This document shows positions 1 to 5,168 of a stretch of DNA of 5,168 bases, piece after piece. Every line of letters starts with the position of its first letter. Position 1 is the first letter of the stretch. Made by a program: the position numbers and the translations under genes. Origin of the DNA: Sphingomonadales bacterium. Its GTDB lineage: Bacteria; Pseudomonadota; Alphaproteobacteria; Sphingomonadales; Sphingomonadaceae. Under the pieces are notes generated by a model, which saw only the letters and a program-made list of their open reading frames with translations, made no database searches and was not told the origin of the DNA. Location: the NCBI GenBank assembly GCA_017302775.1, contig JAFLDC010000232.1, forward strand, positions 1 through 5,168, in the 5' to 3' direction.

Positions 1-438
1 CGCGGCAATGCGCTGGCCCGGCATCTGGCGGAAAGAACCGCGCTGATCGTGATCAATGGCCCGGACGGCTATGTCAGCCCGCGTTGGTCGGGTGATCCGG
101 CGCAGGTTCCGACCTGGAACTATGTCGCGCTTGAGCTGGAGGGCCGGGTCCGCCGGATCGATTCGGACGCGACCCTGGCACTGGTGACAGATCTTTCTGA
201 CAAACATGAAGCCCGAATTGCCGCCGGCCCGCGCTGGACCATGGACAAACTCTCAGCCGAGCGCCAGCGCAGTCTGCTGGCCGGGATCGTTGGGTTCGAA
301 CTGGAAGTACAGGCGTGGCGCGAAACGCTCAAGCTGTCACAGAACAGGGACGCTTCGGAACGCGAAAGGCTGGCCGCGGGGCTGGAGGGCGAAGGCAGCG
401 CCGGAATCGCGCAATTGATGCGGACGCTGGTGCCGTGA
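1..438 (+). CDS. PaiB-type FMN-binding protein (negative transcriptional regulator family), 5'-truncated by window edge
   Basis: C-terminal 145 residues of a protein of the FMN_bind_2/PaiB family, a split-barrel flavin-binding fold related to pyridoxamine-phosphate oxidases. The reading frame is open from base 1, and the first possible start inside the window (GTG at 49) falls in the middle of a conserved beta strand, so the true start lies upstream. Family members are usually a little over 200 residues, so roughly 60 are missing. Visible family motifs, numbered from base 1, are GPDGYVSPRW (20-29), VPTWNY (36-41), a mid-region with a conserved Trp (RWTMDKL), the strand GIVGFELEV, and the late KLSQNR (111-116). 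In Bacillus, PaiB is linked to repression of sporulation and protease genes. Whether this homologue regulates transcription is unknown, and a flavin-dependent enzyme or sensor is equally possible. Its TGA stop overlaps the GTG start of the phosphatase gene, suggesting co-translation. Confidence 0.88.
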   Translation, partial: RGNALARHLAERTALIVINGPDGYVSPRWSGDPAQVPTWNYVALELEGRVRRIDSDATLALVTDLSDKHEARIAAGPRWTMDKLSAERQRSLLAGIVGFELEVQAWRETLKLSQNRDASERERLAAGLEGEGSAGIAQLMRTLVP

Positions 439-1088
439 CCCTTCGCCTTGCCCTATTCGATTGTGATGGCACGCTGGTTGATGGGCAGGCTGGCGTGGTC
501 AACGCCATGGAGCACGCCTTTGCTGCGGTTGGTTTGCCCGCGCCCGACCGCCATCAGGTTCGCCGCATTGTGGGGTTGAGCCTGCCACAAGCCATTCGCC
601 GGCTTGCTCCCGATGCCTCCGACGAACAGCGCAGCGCGGCTGATGCCGCTTACCGCGAGGCATTCCGCACCGCGCGAGAGAGCGGCGCGCTGGTCGAACC
701 GCTGTATGACGGTATCGCGGAATTGCTGCGGACACTGGACCAGCGGGGCTGGCTGCTCGGTGTGGCGACCGGCAAAAGCCGCCGGGGACTGGATCACTGC
801 CTGGCAATGCACGGGTTGACCGATCTGTTCGTCACCCTGCAAACTGCAGACAGTCACCCGTCCAAGCCGCATCCGGCCATGGCGATTGCTGCTCTCGCAG
901 AAACCGGGGTCGCCGCGGCCGATTGCGTGATGATCGGTGATACGCAATATGACATGGCGATGGCCGTGGCCGCCGGACTGCATGCCATCGGGGTTGATTG
1001 GGGCTATCACGGTGCGGACGAATTGCGCGCCGCCGGGGCCGAAGCGGTTGCCGTCGACCCCGCTCAGCTGGGAGAGTTGTTGGGATGA
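435..1088 (+). CDS. HAD-superfamily phosphatase, phosphoglycolate phosphatase-like
   Basis: A 217-residue subfamily IA HAD hydrolase, expected to be a cytoplasmic Mg-dependent phosphomonoesterase. All four HAD motifs are present: motif I DCDGT at 9-13 (nucleophile D9, acid/base D11), motif II Thr112 in VATGKS, motif III Lys144 in SKPHP, and motif IV GDTQYD at 168-173 (D169, D173). The helical cap lies between motifs I and II, about residues 16-90, as in Gph-type enzymes. The frame extends upstream to 315, but that part would be a basic, low-complexity shadow of the preceding gene. The GTG at 435 places motif I right at the N-terminus, as is normal for the family, and forms a GTGA overlap with the upstream stop. 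No strong Shine-Dalgarno precedes it, so translation is probably coupled. The natural substrate cannot be read from sequence; phosphoglycolate, a sugar phosphate or a nucleotide is possible. It overlaps the next gene by ATGA. Confidence 0.93.
   Translation: MTLRLALFDCDGTLVDGQAGVVNAMEHAFAAVGLPAPDRHQVRRIVGLSLPQAIRRLAPDASDEQRSAADAAYREAFRTARESGALVEPLYDGIAELLRTLDQRGWLLGVATGKSRRGLDHCLAMHGLTDLFVTLQTADSHPSKPHPAMAIAALAETGVAAADCVMIGDTQYDMAMAVAAGLHAIGVDWGYHGADELRAAGAEAVAVDPAQLGELLG
1071..1076 (+). promoter_or_regulatory. Ribosome binding site of the small membrane protein gene
   Basis: GGAGAG lies 8 bases before the ATG at 1085, inside the last codons of the phosphatase gene. It supports starting the small protein at 1085 rather than at upstream in-frame codons, the first of which is at 998. 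Confidence 0.65.
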
Positions 1089-1306
1089 CCGATCCGATCG
1101 CGGCCAGCCGCGCCAAGCAGAGGTTTTTTATCATTTCATTGTTGCGGCTGAGCGGCGCGGCGCTGTTCGGGTTCGGCCTGATCACTCTGGCCGGGAATAC
1201 TTTTGTGCCCAAAGAGTTTGGCTATCCGCTGGTGCTGGTGGGCATGGCAGATTTCATTCTGGTGCCTTACCTGCTGGCCAAAAAATGGAAAACGCCGGCC
1301 CCATGA
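1085..1306 (+). CDS. Small two-helix membrane protein of unknown function (73 aa)
   Basis: I do not recognise a characterised family. The protein has a short basic N-terminus (residues 1-13, with Arg9, Lys11 and Arg13), a hydrophobic segment about 14-36 containing a G-rich stretch (SGAALFGFGL), a short polar loop with N38, K43 and E44, a second hydrophobic segment about 47-65, and a basic tail (AKKWK). By the positive-inside rule both ends would be cytoplasmic, making an inner-membrane hairpin. The ATG at 1085 is supported by a good ribosome binding site and an ATGA overlap with the phosphatase stop. Its own TGA overlaps the ATG of the ATP12 gene in the same way. Being locked between these two genes argues that it is really translated. 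A link to ATP synthase assembly is possible only by position. Two-helix proteins of this size are often labelled hypothetical. Confidence 0.82.
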   Translation: MTDPIAASRAKQRFFIISLLRLSGAALFGFGLITLAGNTFVPKEFGYPLVLVGMADFILVPYLLAKKWKTPAP

Positions 1307-1998
1307 AACGGTTCTACGCGGATGTCACTGTTACCGCTGCAGACGGCGGTTGGCAGGCAAGGCTGGATGCGCGCGCGGTTAAAACCCAGGGCGGGCAGCA
1401 ACAGATCGTACCTACTGCCGTATTGGCCGAAGCACTGGCGGCTGAATGGGCCAGCCAAGGTGAAACGATCGATCCCGCTGCTTTCGTCCTGCGTGATCTG
1501 GCCGACTATGCGATTGATGTGGTTCGCCCCGATCGCCCCGCCGCCATCACCGATCTGCTGCGATATGCGCAAACCGACACGCTGTGCTACCGTGCCGATC
1601 CGGAAGAACCGCTCTATTCCCGGCAATTGGAACTGTGGGATCCGCTGCTGGCCGCGACCGAGGCGAGGCTGGGGGTTTGTTTTATACGAGTTTGCGGGAT
1701 TCTGCACCGGCCACAACCGTCCGAGACACTTGCCCGGCTCGGTCAGGAATTGACCGCGCTCGACGAATTCACGCTGGCCGCGCTTAACACCCTGACCACC
1801 CTGTCTGCCTCATTGGTCATCGGCCTCGCCGCCTTGACGCCGGATGCCGATGTGGCGGCGCTGTGGCAAGCGGCGGAATTGGAAGAAGCATGGCAGGCCG
1901 ACCTGTGGGGCCGCGACGAGGAAGCTGAAGCACGCCGCGCCCGGCGACTTGCCGCTTTTTCGGCGGCTACCCGGTTTGCCGGAATGGTGCGCAGCTAA
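1303..1998 (+). CDS. ATP12-family chaperone for F1-ATPase assembly
   Basis: A 231-residue homologue of the mitochondrial chaperone Atp12, which binds the F1 alpha subunit and keeps it soluble until alpha/beta assembly. The bacterial version is expected in the cytoplasm. Features seen are the N-terminal KRFY start, the GGWQARLDARAVKT strand region (15-28), AEALAAEWASQGETIDP (42-58), RDLADYAIDVV (64-74), the hallmark RYAQTDTLCYRADPEEPLYSRQ in two parts (88-97 and 98-108) followed by LELWDPLL (109-116), and the C-terminal helical part with TLTTLSASLVIGLA (163-176) and WQADLWGRDEEAEARRA (197-213). ATG 1303 matches the family N-terminus and overlaps the preceding stop (ATGA). An in-frame ATG at 1285 would add only six residues unlike the family. 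A local run of AT-rich, rare-type codons occurs near 1675-1695. The TAA stop shares bases with the stop of the convergent lipoprotein gene. Confidence 0.93.
   Translation: MKRFYADVTVTAADGGWQARLDARAVKTQGGQQQIVPTAVLAEALAAEWASQGETIDPAAFVLRDLADYAIDVVRPDRPAAITDLLRYAQTDTLCYRADPEEPLYSRQLELWDPLLAATEARLGVCFIRVCGILHRPQPSETLARLGQELTALDEFTLAALNTLTTLSASLVIGLAALTPDADVAALWQAAELEEAWQADLWGRDEEAEARRARRLAAFSAATRFAGMVRS
1995..1998. other. Overlapping convergent stop codons of the two operons
   Basis: The ATP12 gene ends with TAA at 1996-1998 on the plus strand, and the lipoprotein gene ends with TAG at 1997-1995 on the minus strand, so the two stops share two bases. No intergenic space exists for a conventional hairpin-plus-T-tract terminator, and I saw no clear stem-loop with T-run in the immediate flanks. 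Any termination must therefore occur inside the opposing coding sequence or be Rho-dependent. Confidence 0.85.
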
Positions 1999-2597
1999 CG
2001 CCCCACCCAATCGGCCACTTGCCCGGCCACATCGTTGGCCGCCCGGTTAAGTGCCGGGGCAACCGCTGCCGCGGTAGGCGCTACACCAGGAACCACACTT
2101 TCAAACCGCTTGGTCAACACCGCCCCGCCGGGGCCATTGCGGATTGCATCGTAACGCACCACGACTGATCCGGTTCGCGCGTCATAGCCCATCGCGATCA
2201 GGCGGCCTGACAGCGTTGATCCGGCTGCAGGCACCACCGCCTGACTATCTTCCAGCACCAGCCGACCGGTCCTGGCGCGCAGGGTTTCCGCCAGCAGCGC
2301 ACGGAAAAGGCGCGACGGCTTCTCCACCCACAGCGCATCCTTCAGATAGGCGACATTGGCATCATCAACCTGCACCGGCACCCGCAGCACGGACAGCGAC
2401 TGATCGGTTTCCGGCTCCATCACCATCAGCGCCAGCGCGGCGGTGGAGGTGCTGGCGGTCCCGGCAGGGGCGCTTTGCGCCGGCGTCAGGGTGAGCAGCG
2501 ATGGCGGAGCCTTGCCGCCGCCGCCCACGCTGACGCAGGCGGACAGCACCAGGGGCAGCAGGATGAGCGCGACGCGGCGAAGCGGGCGAGCGGCCAT
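1995..2597 (-). CDS. ABC-transport auxiliary lipoprotein (PqiC-like, ABC_trans_aux family)
   Basis: A 200-residue predicted lipoprotein, last gene of the Mla-like operon. The N-terminus has Arg residues (RPLRR), a hydrophobic core and the lipobox LSAC (18-21), giving lipidated Cys21. The residue after Cys is Val rather than Asp, which under enterobacterial Lol rules favours the outer membrane. A Gly-rich linker (GGGGK) follows. The family signature region VAYLKDALWVEKPSRLF (82-98) continues into the LLAETLRARTGRLV helix-strand, and a C-terminal strand VVVRYDAI and a helix follow. Such proteins accompany MCE transporters; PqiC in E. coli is the best-known relative. Here it probably contacts the MlaD-like ring or its outer-membrane target. 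ATG 2597 was chosen over TTG 2603 because AGGGGA sits 7 bases upstream of the ATG and only 1 base from the TTG. The gene begins 2 bases after the mlaD stop. Confidence 0.88.
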   Translation of the reverse strand: MAARPLRRVALILLPLVLSACVSVGGGGKAPPSLLTLTPAQSAPAGTASTSTAALALMVMEPETDQSLSVLRVPVQVDDANVAYLKDALWVEKPSRLFRALLAETLRARTGRLVLEDSQAVVPAAGSTLSGRLIAMGYDARTGSVVVRYDAIRNGPGGAVLTKRFESVVPGVAPTAAAVAPALNRAANDVAGQVADWVGR

Positions 2598-2599
2598 GA

Positions 2600-3565
2600 T
2601 CAATTCCCCTTGGGCTTGTAATCGGGCAGTTTCTGCCCGCCGAGCAGCGATCCCGCGCCCTCGTTGTTGATCTTCTCGGTCAGGTCACGCAGCGCCTTGG
2701 TACTGGCGCGCAGATCGCGGATCGCTGCTTCGGCCTGTGGCAGGGTGTTGCTGTGCAATTGCCGCGCGGCCGGGCGGCTGTCACCCAGCAGGCCGTTGAG
2801 ATTGTCCGCCGCAACCTCGATCGATTTCAACGATTGACGGAACTGGCCCAGCATCGCCTTGCCCTCGCCATTCAGGGTTGCATTGGTCTCGGTCGCGGTT
2901 GCCTCAAAGGCGGCCAGGGTCCGGCGCGCCTCGATCAGGGTCAACTGCAGTTCGGCCAGCGTGCCCTTGATCTGCGGGCTGGCATCGGCGAGCCCGCCGG
3001 TGAGCCGGTCGGTATTGGCCAGGATCCGCTCCAGCGACGCCTGGTTCTTGTCCGAAAACACCAGCGTCAGGCGTTCGGTCAGAGTGGCCAGCCGCTCCAG
3101 CAGCACTGGCGCAGAATTGAGCAATTCGCCGAGGCCGCCGCGCTTGGTCGGGATAACCGGCACGCCTTCCGGACAGGCCAGCGCCTGTTCGCCCTTGCAC
3201 GTCAGTTCGGGCGCGTCCTTGCTGGCGCCTTCCAGCTGGATATTCGAAACCCCGGTGAAGCTGGCTTGAATCGTCGCGGTAGTGCCAAGGCGGATCGGGA
3301 CATCATTCTCTACCGAAATGCGAACCCGGACAAAGCTGGGATCCTTGGGCCACAGCTCAATCTGGCTGACCTGACCCACAGGCACGCCCGAGAAGGTAAC
3401 CGACGATCCCTTCGACAGGCCATCCACCGATTGCTTGAAGAAAATGTCGAATTCATGCCGGCTGCCATCGTTGAGCCGCGCGATCCACAGGATCGCCGCA
3501 GCGATCAGCGCCAGCAGGCCCAGCGTCACCGCCCCGACCCAGACATGATTGGCTCTGGTTTCCAT
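2600..3565 (-). CDS. mlaD: MlaD-like MCE-domain protein of a phospholipid ABC transporter
   Basis: A 321-residue inner-membrane-anchored periplasmic substrate-binding subunit. One transmembrane helix lies near residues 9-30 after a short N-terminus (METRANHV). The MCE domain follows at about 38-116, with FDIFFKQSVDGLSKGSSVTFSGVPVGQV giving the typical YF..V.GL..G..V...G..VG pattern (39-66), then VRVRISVENDVPI and TGVSNIQLEG. Family members form a hexameric ring with a central hydrophobic pore. A loop after the MCE core carries two cysteines (C123, C131) that could pair in the periplasm. The remaining part, about 150-305, is heptad-like helix rich in L, E, R and Q, ending in GGQKLPDYKP. It is much longer than E. 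coli MlaD (about 180 residues) and typical of longer MCE proteins. It starts 8 bases after mlaF. AGGGGAA overlaps the mlaF stop region, 11 bases upstream of the ATG. Confidence 0.94.
   Translation of the reverse strand: METRANHVWVGAVTLGLLALIAAAILWIARLNDGSRHEFDIFFKQSVDGLSKGSSVTFSGVPVGQVSQIELWPKDPSFVRVRISVENDVPIRLGTTATIQASFTGVSNIQLEGASKDAPELTCKGEQALACPEGVPVIPTKRGGLGELLNSAPVLLERLATLTERLTLVFSDKNQASLERILANTDRLTGGLADASPQIKGTLAELQLTLIEARRTLAAFEATATETNATLNGEGKAMLGQFRQSLKSIEVAADNLNGLLGDSRPAARQLHSNTLPQAEAAIRDLRASTKALRDLTEKINNEGAGSLLGGQKLPDYKPKGN
2605..2610 (-). promoter_or_regulatory. Ribosome binding site deciding the lipoprotein start
   Basis: On the minus strand this reads AGGGGA, 7 bases before the ATG at 2597 and within the last codons of mlaD. 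It is too close to the in-frame TTG at 2603 for that codon to be the main start. Confidence 0.7.
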
Positions 3566-3573
3566 CGCCTGCT

Positions 3574-4425
3574 CTATTCCCCTGCTTTCGCCAGCTTGTC
3601 CATCGCCTTGGCTCGGCTACGGGCCTGACTGGCGGCACGGCCACGCGGGCCGTTGAAATATTCCTGGATCCACGGATGGTCGAGCGCAAGCAGTTCCGGG
3701 ATCGTCCCGACCGCGATCACGCGCTTGTCCGCCAGCACCGCCACCCGGTCACAAATCTCGTAAAGCGTATCGAGATCGTGGGTAATGAGGAACACCGTCA
3801 ACCCCAGCGTCTCCTGCAATTCGCGGGTCAGCTGGTCAAACGCGGCAGCGCCAATCGGATCTAGCCCGGCGGTCGGCTCGTCAAGGAACAACAACTCCGG
3901 ATCGAGCGCCAGCGCCCGGGCCAGACCGGCGCGCTTCTTCATGCCGCCGGACAGTTCCGATGGATATTTATCAACCGCATTGTCCGGCAAGCCTGATAGC
4001 ATAACCTTGTAACGGGCGATCTCGCGCCGCAGTTCCGGGGTAATTTCAGGATAGAACTCCTTGAGCGGAACTTCGATGTTTTCGGCCACCGTCAGGGTCG
4101 AAAAGAGCGCACCGCCCTGGAAAAGGACACCCCAGCGGCTGCGAATGTCGATATCGTCATCATCACGGGCGGCCGTGATCTCGTCACCCAGCACGTCGAT
4201 CCGGCCGGCATCGGGAGTTTGCAACCCGATGATAGAGCGCATCAGCACCGACTTGCCAGTGCCGGACCCGCCCACCACACCCAGAATCTCTCCCCGCCGG
4301 ACCTGCAGATCGAGACCTTCATGGATGATATGATCGCCAAAGCAGTTCTTGAGGCCCGACACTTCAATCGGGAACTCGCCGCGCTCTGCCGTGGCGTCAT
4401 CAAGCATGTCGGATTGCCGGCTCAT
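3574..4425 (-). CDS. mlaF: MlaF-like ATP-binding subunit of a phospholipid ABC transporter
   Basis: A 283-residue cytoplasmic ATPase that powers lipid movement through the MlaE/MlaD complex. All nucleotide-binding elements are intact: Walker A GGSGTGKS (52-59, Lys58), Q-loop Gln103 in LFQGGALF, signature LSGGMKKR (158-165), Walker B LLFLDEP (178-184, catalytic Glu183), D-loop GLDP (187-190) and H-loop His216 in LITHD. The GGALFSTLTVAEN and SGGMKKRAGLARAL wording is diagnostic of the Mla/Ttg2A/Mkl branch, as opposed to amino-acid importers. An acidic run (DDDDID, 88-93) precedes the Q-loop. The basic C-terminal extension after residue 258 (RGRAASQARSRAKAMDKLAK) lies where E. coli MlaF has a tail involved in dimer contacts; a similar role here is inference. 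The ATG overlaps the mlaE stop (ATGA), so coupling keeps the subunits in proportion. Confidence 0.96.
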   Translation of the reverse strand: MSRQSDMLDDATAERGEFPIEVSGLKNCFGDHIIHEGLDLQVRRGEILGVVGGSGTGKSVLMRSIIGLQTPDAGRIDVLGDEITAARDDDDIDIRSRWGVLFQGGALFSTLTVAENIEVPLKEFYPEITPELRREIARYKVMLSGLPDNAVDKYPSELSGGMKKRAGLARALALDPELLFLDEPTAGLDPIGAAAFDQLTRELQETLGLTVFLITHDLDTLYEICDRVAVLADKRVIAVGTIPELLALDHPWIQEYFNGPRGRAASQARSRAKAMDKLAKAGE

Positions 4426-5168
4426 CCCCAGCCCACTTCGGTAAAGAACACCGCGAAGAACGCGTCGAGTACGATCACCGCAAAGATCGCCTGTACCACC
4501 GCCACGGTCGTGCGCAGCCCGACCTGTTCTGAATTCCCCTCAACCTGCATCCCCTGGTAACAGCCAGCGAGGGCAATGATCAGGCCGAATACCGGCCCCT
4601 TGATCAGCCCCACCCACAGATCGTGGCGCGGGACCACTTCCTGGATCCGGCTGATGAAGGTGAAAAACGGAATGTCGAGCGAGAACATCGAGATCACCGC
4701 GCCGCCAATGATGGCCATGATCGCGGCGTAAAAGCCCAGCAGCAACAGCATCAGCGTGCAGGCCAGCACCCGCGGCACCACCAGCGCCTCCATCGGCGAG
4801 ACCCCGATCGTACGCATCGCGTCAATTTCTTCGGTCAGTTTCATCGTGCCAAGCTGCGCCGCGAAGGACGATCCGGACCGGCCCGCGACCATGATGGCGG
4901 TCATCAGCACGCCCAGTTCGCGGAATGACAACCGCCCAGTCAGGTTGATCGTATAGATCTCGGCGCCAAACTGCTGGAGTTGCACCGCCCCCTGCTGCGC
5001 AATGACAATCCCCACCAGAAAGCTCATCAGGCCGACGATCGGCAGCGCATCGACCCCGACCAGCTGAAGCTGGCGAACCAGCGAGACCCAGCGGAACCGC
5101 CCCGGATGGCGCAGCACGGTGCCCAGCGCCAGGATCAGCGCGCCAAGAAACCCCATCAGGCTGAGCAT
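4422..5168 (-). CDS. mlaE: MlaE-like permease of a phospholipid ABC transporter, N-terminus beyond window edge
   Basis: At least 248 residues of the inner-membrane permease (MlaE/YrbE family). Hydrophobic segments lie near 43-63, 88-105 (partly amphipathic), 135-165, 186-206 and 222-243. Conserved blocks are VGIVIAQQGAVQLQQFGAE (52-70), RELGVLMTAIMVAGRSGSSFAAQLGTMK in two parts (83-97 and 98-110), the coupling-helix motif EEIDAMRTIGVSPMEALVVPR (113-133), and the end region GLRTTVAVVQA (217-227). The frame is open to the last base. The ATG exactly at 5168 is probably internal: the segment starting there aligns inside the first helix region of E. coli MlaE, about 20 residues in. Many alphaproteobacterial homologues also carry an additional N-terminal STAS-like (MlaB-type) domain, which would be outside this window. 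Its stop overlaps the mlaF start. Confidence 0.93.
   Translation of the reverse strand: MLSLMGFLGALILALGTVLRHPGRFRWVSLVRQLQLVGVDALPIVGLMSFLVGIVIAQQGAVQLQQFGAEIYTINLTGRLSFRELGVLMTAIMVAGRSGSSFAAQLGTMKLTEEIDAMRTIGVSPMEALVVPRVLACTLMLLLLGFYAAIMAIIGGAVISMFSLDIPFFTFISRIQEVVPRHDLWVGLIKGPVFGLIIALAGCYQGMQVEGNSEQVGLRTTVAVVQAIFAVIVLDAFFAVFFTEVGWG

Noticed and set aside
315..434. A 40-residue N-terminal extension of the HAD phosphatase
   Set aside because: The extension is an Arg/Gly-rich out-of-frame reading of the PaiB gene. HAD motif I normally sits at the very N-terminus, which fits the GTG at 435.
453..1010. A 185-codon minus-strand open frame opposite the HAD phosphatase gene
   Set aside because: The plus-strand frame carries all four HAD motifs. 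The minus-strand product has no recognisable fold or ribosome binding site.
1267..1716. A 149-codon minus-strand open frame opposite the ATP12 gene
   Set aside because: It is a shadow of a well-supported conserved gene, with a low-complexity product and no family motifs.
2598..2603. TTG start for the lipoprotein, giving a TTGA overlap with the mlaD stop
   Set aside because: The Shine-Dalgarno AGGGGA is only one base from the TTG but ideally spaced from the ATG at 2597.
2753..3628. A 291-codon open frame on the plus strand opposite mlaD
   Set aside because: It lies antisense to a strongly supported MCE protein. Its product is rich in R, Q, G and A without any recognisable domain, as expected for a shadow frame in GC-rich DNA.
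4141..4170. Acidic DDDDID stretch in MlaF as an unusual insertion
   Set aside because: It is a short loop before the Q-loop, where related ATPases vary. All catalytic motifs are intact, and I believe similar acidic loops occur in sphingomonad homologues.

Overview
This looks like an ordinary chromosomal stretch from a GC-rich alphaproteobacterium, most likely in the order Sphingomonadales (Erythrobacter, Novosphingobium or Sphingomonas relatives). That placement is an inference. It rests on the high GC content, the ATP12-type F1-ATPase assembly chaperone (found in alphaproteobacteria and mitochondria), and an MlaE-MlaF-MlaD-lipoprotein gene order whose protein wording resembles sphingomonad proteins I recall. 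No alignment was run.

Layout. Two tightly packed gene groups converge near position 1996. The left group (1-1998, + strand) holds the C-terminal part of a PaiB-type FMN-binding protein, a HAD phosphatase, a 73-residue two-helix membrane protein, and an ATP12-family chaperone. Each pair overlaps by exactly four bases (GTGA, ATGA, ATGA), so the four genes look like one translationally coupled transcript. The right group (1995-5168, - strand) reads mlaE, mlaF, mlaD, then an outer-membrane-type lipoprotein of the ABC-transport auxiliary (PqiC-like) family. The mlaE N-terminus lies beyond the right edge. The two groups end head-on, with their stop codons sharing bases, and there is no intergenic terminator. 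Coding density is essentially complete: the only gaps between genes are 8 bp (mlaF-mlaD) and 2 bp (mlaD-lipoprotein).

How the genes work together. The minus-strand genes make a coherent envelope phospholipid-transport machine: inner-membrane permease (MlaE), cytoplasmic ATPase (MlaF), periplasmic membrane-anchored MCE ring subunit (MlaD) and a lipoprotein that probably supplies the outer-membrane end. No mlaC or separate mlaB is in view. The plus-strand group has no obvious single pathway. The ATP12 protein should assist F1 alpha-subunit assembly, the HAD enzyme is a phosphoglycolate-phosphatase-like housekeeping phosphatase, the PaiB-like protein is a predicted flavin-binding protein of uncertain role, and the small membrane protein is unrecognised.

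I found no tRNA, rRNA, mobile element, CRISPR array or clear promoter or terminator. There is no convincing exotic system. The most worthwhile points are the Mla/Pqi-like hybrid composition, the unrecognised small membrane protein, and the overlapping convergent stops.
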